Shown in pieces: positions 5,708-12,269 of a stretch of DNA of 12,439 bases. Source of the stretch: Candidatus Peregrinibacteria bacterium CG11_big_fil_rev_8_21_14_0_20_46_8 (GTDB taxonomy: Bacteria > Patescibacteriota > Gracilibacteria > UBA1369 > UM-FILTER-53-11); NCBI GenBank assembly GCA_002796025.1, contig PCVQ01000010.1:25682-38120 (forward strand), given 5' to 3'. Made by a program: the position numbers and the translations under genes. The first letter of the stretch is position 1. Every line of letters starts with the position of its first letter. Under the pieces are notes generated by a model, which was not told the origin of the DNA, searched no databases, and was given only the letters and a program-made list of their open reading frames with translations.

Positions 5708-6327
5708 AATTTATGGAGCATTTTTTTCGTAACTTCATCGATCGCTGGCGATGCATCGATCTCAATAATTTTTTCTGCAGCTTTCCATTTTTCAATAATG
5801 GGCATGGTTTCTTTTTCAAAAAGGTCGAGGCGCGTTGTAATGCTTTCCGGAGTATCGTCACTGCGGGTTACAAGAGGTTCATTGTGCTCGGGACAGAGAT
5901 CACCCGTAAACGATGCCGGGAAGGCTTTTTTATCCACCGGGCAAAGACGCCGGGTAGTCAGCCGGGCAATCGCTGCATCCCGATCAAGTTTAAAAAAGAG
6001 TCCGATATAATTGCGCCCTAATTTTTTTAAGAGTGCTTCGAGTGCAACTCGCTGTTCTTCGCTGCGCGGAATGCCGTCGAAAATAATCGGCGTACTCGCA
6101 TTGGCGCGGTGTGCAAAATCTTCCACAATTTCCATTACAACTTCTGTGGGCACAAGTTTGCCGGATTCGATAATGCTTTTAACTTTTTTACCCAGCTCCG
6201 AATCTTCTTGCGACAATTCACGCAGGCGTGCACCTGTCTCAAAATAGTTGGCGCCGATAGCTTGCGCCAGAATTGTTCCCTGTGTGCCTTTGCCCGATCC
6301 TTGAATACCAAAAAGAACGTAGTCCAT
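5704..6327 (-). CDS. adk: Adenylate kinase with zinc-type LID
   Basis: It catalyses ATP + AMP = 2 ADP in the cytosol. The 207-aa protein shows the P-loop GIQGSGKGTQ (7-16), with Gln at 9 where most family members have Pro. AMP-binding parts are ETGARLREL (30-38) with R36, and DGIPRSEEQ (84-92) with R88. The LID lies at about 124-160, and catalytic arginines R155 (TRSDD) and R166 remain. In the LID C129-x2-D132 and C145-x2-H148 form a possible mixed zinc site; the common zinc set is four Cys or three Cys plus Asp. It starts 9 nt after secY and overlaps map by four bases. Confidence 0.97.
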   Translation of the reverse strand: MDYVLFGIQGSGKGTQGTILAQAIGANYFETGARLRELSQEDSELGKKVKSIIESGKLVPTEVVMEIVEDFAHRANASTPIIFDGIPRSEEQRVALEALLKKLGRNYIGLFFKLDRDAAIARLTTRRLCPVDKKAFPASFTGDLCPEHNEPLVTRSDDTPESITTRLDLFEKETMPIIEKWKAAEKIIEIDASPAIDEVTKKMLHKL

Positions 6328-6336
6328 GAATCAATC

Positions 6337-7632
6337 TTAGGTCAGCTTTTCGTAATCATGCATTATGAGCTGCGCATTAACTTGCCGGACAATTTCTAAA
6401 ATTACGCCGACGATAATGATGAGTCCGGCTCCAGAGATAAGATTTTGTGCAGAAGTTGCAGCAGCACCAGGAATAAAGCTAGCAAAGATAATCGGAGCTA
6501 CGGCAACAACGGCCAGGAAAAGACCGCCGAATAGATTGAGTCGCATGGAAACTTTACCCAGAAATTCCGCGGTTTGGCTTCCCGGACGGATACCCGGAAT
6601 ATAACCGCCGCGCTTTTGAATGTTTTCCGCTACCTGTTTTGGATTGAAGGTAATGCTGACGTAAAAGTAACTAAAGATAATAATGAAGATAAAATAGGTG
6701 ATGAGGTAGGTCGGGCCATTTGGTACAAAGAGTGTGCTGAGCGTATCGCCGATAGTTTGTAGCGTTGCTGAATCCGAATTTACAAAGAACTGACCAAGCA
6801 GTGATGGAAAGCTGACGAGAGAAACTGCAAAGATGATCGGGATCATGCCGGCTTGAAGGAGTCTGATTGGAAGGTGCGATGCCTGTCCGCGTCCTTGAAA
6901 ACGCGAGCTGGCGTAGGTAACCGGTATACGGCGTTCGGCCTCGGTTACAAGCACGATTGCAACGAGTAAGATAATGGTAAAAAGTACCATACTGACCAAT
7001 GGAATGAGCGCTTGTGCATCCGTTTGGCTAAGAAAGAGATTTTGCGCGATAATTTGAGGCATGCCCGAGATAATTGAGGCGAAGATTAAGATCGAAATAC
7101 CATTTCCAATACCGCGTTCAGTAATAATCTCACCGAGCCACATGAGGAATACTGTACCGGTTGTAATAATCAACATAACCGGAAGTATGACGCGCGGATC
7201 ACGAATATTTTCGAAGATTGGTACTGCTGTTTGTGAGTTGAGCAGGAGGATTGTTCCGTACGACTGGAGCAGTGCAATAGGAAGCGTAAGGTAGCGCGCG
7301 TACTTATTTATAGTACGCTGCCCGTTCGGCTCTTTTGATGCCGCTTCTAATTTAGGAACGATTACTGCCAAAAGCTGCATGATGATCGATGCATTAATAT
7401 ATGGCGAAAGGCCCATTAAAACGATTGAAAAGTTTTCTGCACTTCCACCGGTTAAAGCGCTAAATACTCCTAAGAATGTATTCTGTTGGAAAAGTGCGCG
7501 AACGGCATCGATATTTGCACCCGGGATTGAAATTTGTGTGGTAAGACGAAAAAGAACTACCACGCCGATAGTAAAGAGAATTTTCTTACGCAGTGTAGGG
7601 GAGTTCCAGATTTGCGCGAGGTATTTGAACAT
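6337..7632 (-). CDS. secY: Protein translocase subunit SecY
   Basis: SecY is the membrane channel of the Sec system, used for secreted and inner-membrane proteins together with SecE and SecG. The 431-aa sequence has ten predictable hydrophobic segments at roughly 18-35, 65-92, 114-133, 147-167, 176-196, 208-232, 260-281, 306-327, 364-385 and 397-415. Family motifs include GLSPYINASIIMQLL (74-88) in segment 2, ERGIGNGISILIFA (172-185), and the loop NPKQVAENIQKRGGYIPGIRPG (330-351), the cytosolic loop contacting SecA and the ribosome. It lies in its usual place after rplO, with a 40-nt gap. The secreted protein at the left edge would be one of its clients. Confidence 0.98.
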   Translation of the reverse strand: MFKYLAQIWNSPTLRKKILFTIGVVVLFRLTTQISIPGANIDAVRALFQQNTFLGVFSALTGGSAENFSIVLMGLSPYINASIIMQLLAVIVPKLEAASKEPNGQRTINKYARYLTLPIALLQSYGTILLLNSQTAVPIFENIRDPRVILPVMLIITTGTVFLMWLGEIITERGIGNGISILIFASIISGMPQIIAQNLFLSQTDAQALIPLVSMVLFTIILLVAIVLVTEAERRIPVTYASSRFQGRGQASHLPIRLLQAGMIPIIFAVSLVSFPSLLGQFFVNSDSATLQTIGDTLSTLFVPNGPTYLITYFIFIIIFSYFYVSITFNPKQVAENIQKRGGYIPGIRPGSQTAEFLGKVSMRLNLFGGLFLAVVAVAPIIFASFIPGAAATSAQNLISGAGLIIIVGVILEIVRQVNAQLIMHDYEKLT

Positions 7633-7672
7633 CAGAAAGCAGTATAACGTATTTTTTTATAAAAGCTCAGCT

Positions 7673-8164
7673 TTACTTGGTCGCTTCGGTGCTCGCACCC
7701 TGTGGTTGCTCTTGGATTTGGGGCAGAACTACTTTTCCGCCCTTTGCCTCAATTTTTTCTTTTGCGCTTTTTGCAATGCGGTCGGTATGGACGGTAAGTT
7801 TTTTTGTAAGTTCGCCGCCGCCAAGAATAACAACCGGGCGGTCTTTTTTAGAAATTAGTTTTGTCTCGTAAAGTGCAACCAAATTTACTTCGTCTCCATC
7901 TTCAAAGCGGTTTAGCTTTTCGACGTTGACGGCTTGATAGGTAAGCTTGTTTGGATTCTTAAAACCACGCAATTTTGGCATACGCATATGAAGTGGAATT
8001 TGTCCTCCTTCAAAACCGGGTTTTTTTGATGAACCCGTGCGAGAGTGCTGACCTTTTACGCCCCGGCCGGAAAACGAGCCACGGCCAGAGCCATCTCCGC
8101 GTCCGCGAATGCGTTTCTGTTTTCGTGCGCCGGGATTTGAGCGAAGTGTGTGTTGTGTAATCAT
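7673..8164 (-). CDS. rplO: 50S ribosomal protein L15
   Basis: L15 is a large-subunit protein with a long basic N-terminal loop threading into 23S rRNA. The 163-aa product has the glycine- and arginine-rich start RGRGDGSGRGSFSGRGVKGQ (20-39) with GFEGGQIPLHMRMPKLRGFKN (50-70). The globular end follows, with PVVILGGGELTKKLTVH. The C-terminal EQPQGASTEATK is an unconserved tail. Its ATG overlaps the rpsE stop by ATGA (8161-8164). In most bacteria rpmD (L30) separates rpsE and rplO; here there is no room for it. Confidence 0.98.
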   Translation of the reverse strand: MITQHTLRSNPGARKQKRIRGRGDGSGRGSFSGRGVKGQHSRTGSSKKPGFEGGQIPLHMRMPKLRGFKNPNKLTYQAVNVEKLNRFEDGDEVNLVALYETKLISKKDRPVVILGGGELTKKLTVHTDRIAKSAKEKIEAKGGKVVLPQIQEQPQGASTEATK

Positions 8165-8877
8165 GATTCTTTTTCGTTAGCTACATTTTGAGGAAGTTTG
8201 CGCAGTTTTTTTAATGCAATCATAGTTGCTTGCGCGTTTGTAATTCGGTTGTTGGTGCCCACAATCTTACTTAGAAGATTTTTAATACCGGCAAGTTCTG
8301 CAATTTTGCGAATTGCTCCGCCGGCAATAATACCGGTACCTTCACTTGCGGGGAGTAAAAGAATTCGAGCGCTCTTGAACTTTAATTTAATATCATGCGG
8401 AATGGAATCGTTGTGCAATGGCACGATAATCATTTGGCGTTTGGCCTTTTGAATTGCCTTTTGAATAGCACCGATAACCTCATTTGATTTACCAATACCA
8501 AGTCCTACTTTGCCTTTGCGGTTTCCAACAATTACCGTTGCACGAAACCGAAGACGCCGACCACCTTTTACTACACGAGTAACGCGGTCAATTTGCAAAA
8601 CTTCTTCATCATATTCAGAAGGTTCACGACGTCGACCGCCACGGCCTCCGCCTGGTCCGCCACGGCCTCCGCCTGGTCCGCCACGGCCTCCGCCTGGTCC
8701 GCCACGGCCTCCGCCTGGTCCGCCGCGACCACCACCCGGTCCGCCACGGCCTCCCCCTGGTCCACCACGGCCTCCGCCGTTCGGGCGAGCGCCAGCACTT
8801 TGAGATTGTGGCGCAGGAGTCGCATCAGCTTTTGGCGTTTCAGTCTTGGGAGCTTGTTGTTGTGTATCTTCGGCCAT
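8161..8877 (-). CDS. rpsE: 30S ribosomal protein S5 with RGG-repeat N-terminal extension
   Basis: S5 lies at the mRNA entry side of the small subunit and affects decoding accuracy and mRNA unwinding. The conserved part starts at about 89: DEEVLQIDRVTRVVKGGRR (90-108), FRATVIVGNRKGKVGLGIGK (111-130), then LLLPASEGTGIIAGGAIR (173-190), GIKNLLSKIVGTNN (197-210) and the final A..ALKKL. At 238 aa it is about 70 residues longer than usual. Residues 1-33 are Ala-, Pro- and Gln-rich. Residues 34-82 are six heptads GGRGGPG plus a degenerate end, an RGG-box-like stretch of the kind that binds RNA in other proteins. No internal ATG lies between the start and the core, so the extension should be translated. 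A shared ATGA links it to rplO. Confidence 0.96.
   Translation of the reverse strand: MAEDTQQQAPKTETPKADATPAPQSQSAGARPNGGGRGGPGGGRGGPGGGRGGPGGGRGGPGGGRGGPGGGRGGPGGGRGGRRREPSEYDEEVLQIDRVTRVVKGGRRLRFRATVIVGNRKGKVGLGIGKSNEVIGAIQKAIQKAKRQMIIVPLHNDSIPHDIKLKFKSARILLLPASEGTGIIAGGAIRKIAELAGIKNLLSKIVGTNNRITNAQATMIALKKLRKLPQNVANEKES
8636..8782 (-). repeat. 21-bp tandem repeat coding for GGRGGPG in S5
   Basis: Six full 21-bp units begin at 8636, 8657, 8678, 8699, 8720 and 8741, with a degenerate seventh from 8762. The first four (8636-8719) are identical in DNA. The fifth has several changes, mostly synonymous, and the sixth differs at one base. Identical copies next to diverged ones suggest recent expansion by slippage or unequal exchange. 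The period is a multiple of three, so copy changes would keep the S5 frame. Assembly collapse is possible in such a repeat. Confidence 0.95.
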
Positions 8878-8907
8878 GAGAAAATTTATATAGTAGGGGA
8901 GTAGTAA

Positions 8908-9249
8908 TTAGAATTTTAAGCCACCTTCACGCGCACCTTCGGCAACTGCTTTTACGCGACCATGGTATTTATACCCGTTGCGGTCAAAGACACAAGCAGA
9001 AATGCCTTTTTCTTTTGCAACCTTTGCGAGTGCCTCGCCAACTTGCTTAGCACGCTCTTGCGGTTTACCCTTGAGCTTTTTGTCATCAGCTGCAGCTAAA
9101 ATATTGTGGGAGTCGTCATCAACAAGTTGAGCATAGTTCAATTTAAGACTGCGAAATACTACGAGACGTGGCTTTTCTGCATTGCCTTGAATTTTACCGC
9201 GCACACGGTTGTGGCGTCGTTGGCGTTGAATTGTCTTTAAATTTTTCAT
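8908..9249 (-). CDS. rplR: 50S ribosomal protein L18
   Basis: L18 binds 5S rRNA with L5 and helps form the central protuberance. The 113-aa protein has the basic start RQRRHNRVRGKI (9-20), then KPRLVVFRSLKLNYAQLVDD (26-45), with the family pattern RL.VFRS...YAQ..DD. The ending FDRNGYKYHGRVKA.AEGAREGGLKF is the usual conserved C-terminus. Length is slightly below the common 117-122. It lies 24 nt after rplF in the normal spc order. Confidence 0.98.
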   Translation of the reverse strand: MKNLKTIQRQRRHNRVRGKIQGNAEKPRLVVFRSLKLNYAQLVDDDSHNILAAADDKKLKGKPQERAKQVGEALAKVAKEKGISACVFDRNGYKYHGRVKAVAEGAREGGLKF

Positions 9250-9273
9250 AAGTAAGGTATGGGCGTAAAACTA

Positions 9274-9825
9274 TTATTTAGCTGCGGTTGCGGCTTTGCC
9301 GGCTTTGCGGCGAACATGTTCACCTTCGTAGCGGATTCCTTTTCCTTTATAAGGTTCCGGTTTGCGGAGTCCACGTACATTTGCAGCAATTTGTCCAACG
9401 AGCTCTTTATCTATACCGGTAATAATAATGATATTTTTTTTCTCTTTATCGATTTCAAAGGTGATGCCTTCTGGTGCGGGAACATCTACCGGATGAGAAA
9501 ATCCAAGTGATAAGTTAAGCTTCTTCCCCTGTACTGCAGCACGATATCCCACGCCGATGATCTCAAGGCGCTTACTGTATCCGTTGGTAACACCTTCGAC
9601 CATATTTGCAAGGAGTGAACGGGTGAGACCATGAAGACTTCTATCGAATTTATCTTCGCTCTGCCGTTCTACTTTTGCAACGCCGTCCTCAACACTAACC
9701 TTGATACGAGGATGTACTTTTTGCTTGAGCTCACCTTTGGGCCCCTTTACAATCATTAATCCATCTTGGATTTTGATTTCTACGCCTGCAGGTACTGTGA
9801 TTGGTAGTTTTCCGATTCGTGACAT
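9274..9825 (-). CDS. rplF: 50S ribosomal protein L6
   Basis: L6 has two similar alpha-beta domains and binds 23S rRNA near the sarcin-ricin loop and the factor-binding site. The 183-aa sequence starts MSRIGKLPI.VP.GV and carries VKGPKGEL (28-35). The middle reads LLANMVEGVTNGYSKRLEIIGVGYRA. The diagnostic C-terminal signature is LRKPEPYKGKGIRYEGEHVRRKAGK. Length is standard (about 177-185). The gap to rpsH is 10 nt. Confidence 0.98.
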   Translation of the reverse strand: MSRIGKLPITVPAGVEIKIQDGLMIVKGPKGELKQKVHPRIKVSVEDGVAKVERQSEDKFDRSLHGLTRSLLANMVEGVTNGYSKRLEIIGVGYRAAVQGKKLNLSLGFSHPVDVPAPEGITFEIDKEKKNIIIITGIDKELVGQIAANVRGLRKPEPYKGKGIRYEGEHVRRKAGKAATAAK

Positions 9826-9835
9826 AGTGTGCTCT

Positions 9836-10207
9836 TTAGAAGACTGTAAATAATAATTCGCCGCCTAGTTTGCGCTTTCGTGCTTCTTTGTCTATAAGAA
9901 TTCCTTGAGAAGTGGAAATGATGGCTGCACCAAGTCCGCTCTTTACTGGGAAAATTTCGTTGTGACCGACATAGATACGCTGCCCCGGTTTGCTGACGCG
10001 CTTTAATTCTAATGCCGGGCGCTCTTGTTTAAATACAACAGTAAGCGTGCCATCTTTTTCTTCAAACTTTTCAAGAAAATCATGATTTGCAAGTACTGCT
10101 GCAATTGCTTTCTTTAATTTAGAAGAGGGAAGTGTGGTTTGTTCACTGCCTGCGCGATTTGCATTGCGCATACGGGTGATGAAATCTGCGATAGGATCGG
10201 TTTGCAT
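9836..10207 (-). CDS. rpsH: 30S ribosomal protein S8
   Basis: S8 binds helix 21 of 16S rRNA early in assembly, and in E. coli it represses the spc operon. The 123-aa product starts MQTDPIADFITRMRNANRAG, keeps LPSSKLKKAIA near residues 26-36, and has GLGAAIISTSQGILIDKEARK with LGGELLFTVF at the end. The last part matches the usual GxAIxSTSxGxxxxxEARxxxxGGExL pattern. It is a little shorter than the common 130 aa. It lies between rpsN and rplF as expected. Confidence 0.97.
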   Translation of the reverse strand: MQTDPIADFITRMRNANRAGSEQTTLPSSKLKKAIAAVLANHDFLEKFEEKDGTLTVVFKQERPALELKRVSKPGQRIYVGHNEIFPVKSGLGAAIISTSQGILIDKEARKRKLGGELLFTVF

Positions 10208-10219
10208 AATGATGAGGTT

Positions 10220-10444
10220 TTACCAGCTACTCTTTTTAATACCCATGAGATCACCTGCCCGGGCAAGTTCACGGAAACAGATGCGGCAGAGATCAAACCG
10301 GCGCATATATGAACCGATTCTTCCGCACTTTCCACAACGGTTATAGACCTTTGTAGGGTGTTTCGGTTTTCTGCCTGCGGCAAGATCATTGAGAAGTTTC
10401 TCTTTTTTCTTGATCTGCTTGTTGACGATTGCTTTGCGAGCCAT
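10220..10444 (-). CDS. rpsN: 30S ribosomal protein S14, zinc-binding form
   Basis: S14 helps build the small-subunit head near S3 and S10. The C-terminal half is the short, zinc-binding type: C37 and C40 in RCGKCGR, C53 and C56 in LCRICFRELA, and the ending GIKKSSW. At 74 aa it is about 13 residues longer than the usual 61-aa zinc form. The extra residues lie in the lysine-rich N-terminal part (about 8-30). The zinc-free long type of about 100 aa has no such cysteines, so this is a zinc-form variant rather than an intermediate. It stands between rplE and rpsH, its normal position. Confidence 0.97.
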   Translation of the reverse strand: MARKAIVNKQIKKKEKLLNDLAAGRKPKHPTKVYNRCGKCGRIGSYMRRFDLCRICFRELARAGDLMGIKKSSW

Positions 10445-10476
10445 AGGTAGTATTAGGGGAAATGAAGGATTTTAGG

Positions 10477-11031
10477 TTACGCAGACGTGGATTTTACCAC
10501 TTCCTTCTGAAATGGGAAACCAAGATTTTCAAGAAGTTTCAGCCCATGTTCATTGCTGGTTGCGGTAGTTTTAATTGTAATTTGAATGCCGTGAATTTTG
10601 CTGACATCTTCACCTTTAATTTCTGGAAATACGGTGTGCTCTTTAATACCAAGCGAATAGTTGCCGCGCCCATCAAATGACTTACGAGAAATACCACGAA
10701 AGTCACGAATGCGAGGAAAGACAACATTCACCAATTTATTTAAAAAGTCGTACATGCGCTGCCCCCGAAGTGTTACCGAAACGCCGTTTGGCACGTTTTC
10801 ACGTAATTTGAAATTCGAGATTGATTTGCGTGACTTATTTACAATCGGGCGTTGCCCAGTAATTGCTTCTACGTTCTGAACAACATCTTTATAGTCTTTG
10901 CCGCCGGTAATATAGCTTCCAACACCAACATTTACATGCACCGATACAATCTTAGGAAGTGCATGAAGATTTTTTATACCCAACTCTTTTTGTAATTTAG
11001 GGATTACTTCTTTGGTATATGTAGCTTTCAT
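10477..11031 (-). CDS. rplE: 50S ribosomal protein L5
   Basis: L5 binds 5S rRNA with L18 and touches P-site tRNA and S13 across the subunit interface. The 184-aa sequence matches the family length of about 179. It shows LPKIVSVHVNVGVG (25-38), ITGQRPIVNKSRKSISNFKLR (57-77), VTLRGQRMYDFL.KLVN..FPRIRDFRG, and FDGRGNYSLGIKEH..FPEI. The usual C-terminal IHGIQITIKTTA and LLENLGFPF are also there. It lies between rplX and rpsN, with 32-nt gaps on both sides. Confidence 0.98.
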   Translation of the reverse strand: MKATYTKEVIPKLQKELGIKNLHALPKIVSVHVNVGVGSYITGGKDYKDVVQNVEAITGQRPIVNKSRKSISNFKLRENVPNGVSVTLRGQRMYDFLNKLVNVVFPRIRDFRGISRKSFDGRGNYSLGIKEHTVFPEIKGEDVSKIHGIQITIKTTATSNEHGLKLLENLGFPFQKEVVKSTSA

Positions 11032-11063
11032 AAGTATAGAGTTTATTGGAGAGGTGCGCGCGT

Positions 11064-11408
11064 TTATCGCTTCTTAGTTCGTTTAGTATCTTTATCTGTA
11101 GTGAGATGTTCGTTAGGAAATTTCTTTAATATGCGCTGTTTTTTCCCATTTTCAAGTTTTACATAGCCGATGCGAGATGGCTTGCCGCTTTCGGGTGCCA
11201 AAACCATGACATTGGATGCATCCATCGGCGCTTCGTATTGAATGCGCTCGCCCGGCTTTCCGGGTTGCTTTTTAATGTGGCGTGTTCGGATGTTAATTTT
11301 TTCGACAACGATACGGTTTTGCTTTGGATATATGCGGATGACCTTTCCGGTCTTGCCGCGGTATTTTCCGGTGCGAACGAGTACATTGTCTCCTAGGTGA
11401 ACTTTCAT
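11064..11408 (-). CDS. rplX: 50S ribosomal protein L24
   Basis: L24 is an assembly initiator that binds the 5' end of 23S rRNA and stands near the tunnel exit. The 114-aa protein begins with a KOW motif, GDNVLVRTGKYRGKTGKVIRI (6-26). VVEKINIRTRHIKK (34-47) follows, matching the VEGVN..T.H.K pattern, and then the segment APMDASNVMVLAPESGKPSRIGY. The C-terminal RTKKR tail is unconserved and basic. The gene lies 9 nt after rplN, in normal spc order. Confidence 0.98.
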   Translation of the reverse strand: MKVHLGDNVLVRTGKYRGKTGKVIRIYPKQNRIVVEKINIRTRHIKKQPGKPGERIQYEAPMDASNVMVLAPESGKPSRIGYVKLENGKKQRILKKFPNEHLTTDKDTKRTKKR

Positions 11409-11417
11409 AAGTTTGGG

Positions 11418-11786
11418 TTATAAAACGTCTTCTGCAAGTGATACTATTTTTTGATACTTCTTTTCACGCAGCTCGCGGGCAACTGGTCCGAACACACGAG
11501 TACCTTTAGGTTCTCTATCAGCTGAGATAATTACGCAGGCGTTGTCATCAAATCGAATGTATGAACCATCTTTCCTGCGAATTGCATTCTTTGTGCGCAC
11601 AATAACTGCACGTTGTACACTCTTCTTTTTTACGGCTCCGCGAGGCATAGCATCTTTTACCGTTACTACGACTACGTCGCCGACTCCGGCATAGCGGCGT
11701 TTGCTTCCGCCAAGCACCTTGATGCACATTGCTTTTTTAGCTCCTGAATTGTCGGCTACAGTGAGCCGTGACATGTGTTGTATCAT
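11418..11786 (-). CDS. rplN: 50S ribosomal protein L14
   Basis: L14 is at the subunit interface and forms a bridge with 16S rRNA; silencing factor RsfS binds it in many bacteria. The 122-aa protein has the exact standard length. It carries MIQHMSRLTVADNSGAKKAM at the start, KVLGGSKRRYAGVGDVVVVTVKDA, the RAVIVRTK segment, and GSYIRFDDNACVII..D.EPKGTRVFGPVARELR, ending AEDVL. It overlaps the rpsQ stop by ATGA (11783-11786). A second Met at residue 5 is possible as a start, but family alignment favours the first. Confidence 0.98.
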   Translation of the reverse strand: MIQHMSRLTVADNSGAKKAMCIKVLGGSKRRYAGVGDVVVVTVKDAMPRGAVKKKSVQRAVIVRTKNAIRRKDGSYIRFDDNACVIISADREPKGTRVFGPVARELREKKYQKIVSLAEDVL

Positions 11787-12013
11787 AGAGAGGGTTTAAC
11801 GACAGTCCAACGCTTCGTTTTGGAAATTGGACGGTGCTCATAAATCGTAACAGTATCTCCAACATTGAACGTATTTTCGGGGTCGTGGGCTACAAAGCGT
11901 TTAGAAACTCTGTAATTCTTATTATATTTCGGATGCTTCTTCAGAGAGTCGACCTTTACGACAATCGATTTATCCATCTTATTTTTTACGACAGTGCCAG
12001 TGATGCTTCGCAT
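11783..12013 (-). CDS. rpsQ: 30S ribosomal protein S17
   Basis: S17 is an early 16S-binding protein with an OB fold in the body of the small subunit. The 76-aa product reads GTVVKNKMDKSIVVKVD (6-22), then HPKYNKNYRVSKRFVAHDPEN (27-47), NVGDTVTIYEHRPISKTKRW (50-69) and the usual V-V ending. These are the family's hallmark blocks. It ends in TGA, which overlaps the rplN start. The gap from rpmC is 11 nt. Confidence 0.98.
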   Translation of the reverse strand: MRSITGTVVKNKMDKSIVVKVDSLKKHPKYNKNYRVSKRFVAHDPENTFNVGDTVTIYEHRPISKTKRWTVVKPSL

Positions 12014-12024
12014 GAGAATAGGGT

Positions 12025-12264
12025 TTATGATTCGGATTTTGTAGTTTGTGGTGCCTGTTCGGTATCTAACATCTTCATTCGTGATTTAAGGCGTGCACGC
12101 TGTGTCCGCAGATCCCGCAATTTTTGGGAATTTTGCTCTTGCTTGGTAGCGAGACCGAGCCGGAGTTCCATGAGCTCTACTTCTACCTTATTAAGCTCTT
12201 CAGCAACTTCGTTTTTACTGAGTGCAAGAATGCCGTCCATATTGTTGTCTTTTTTCTTAGCCAT
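12025..12264 (-). CDS. rpmC: 50S ribosomal protein L29
   Basis: L29 is a small two-helix protein by the tunnel exit, next to L23, and part of the docking site for chaperones and the signal recognition particle. The 79-aa sequence has the helical pattern LSKNEVAEELNKVEVELMELRLGLATKQ (15-42) and then the LRDLRTQRARLKSRM block (49-63), similar to the standard R..IAR..T. The short basic start (MAKKKD) and the polar tail (QAPQTTKSES) are extras. It lies 5 nt after rplP and 11 nt before rpsQ. Confidence 0.95.
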   Translation of the reverse strand: MAKKKDNNMDGILALSKNEVAEELNKVEVELMELRLGLATKQEQNSQKLRDLRTQRARLKSRMKMLDTEQAPQTTKSES

Positions 12265-12269
12265 AAGAT

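Noticed and set aside
7633..7672. Terminator or promoter in the rplO-secY gap
   Set aside because: The AAAG/CTTT stem is too short and lacks a U-run. TATACT has no -35 partner and would leave almost no leader.
8510..8803. Plus-strand proline-rich frame (PPRPPPGP repeats)
   Set aside because: It is the complement of the GGRGGPG repeat in S5; the 21-bp period keeps all frames open.
8571..8825. Minus-strand frame rich in ADQAEAV repeats
   Set aside because: It is a shifted reading of the same S5 repeat and overlaps the real S5 frame.
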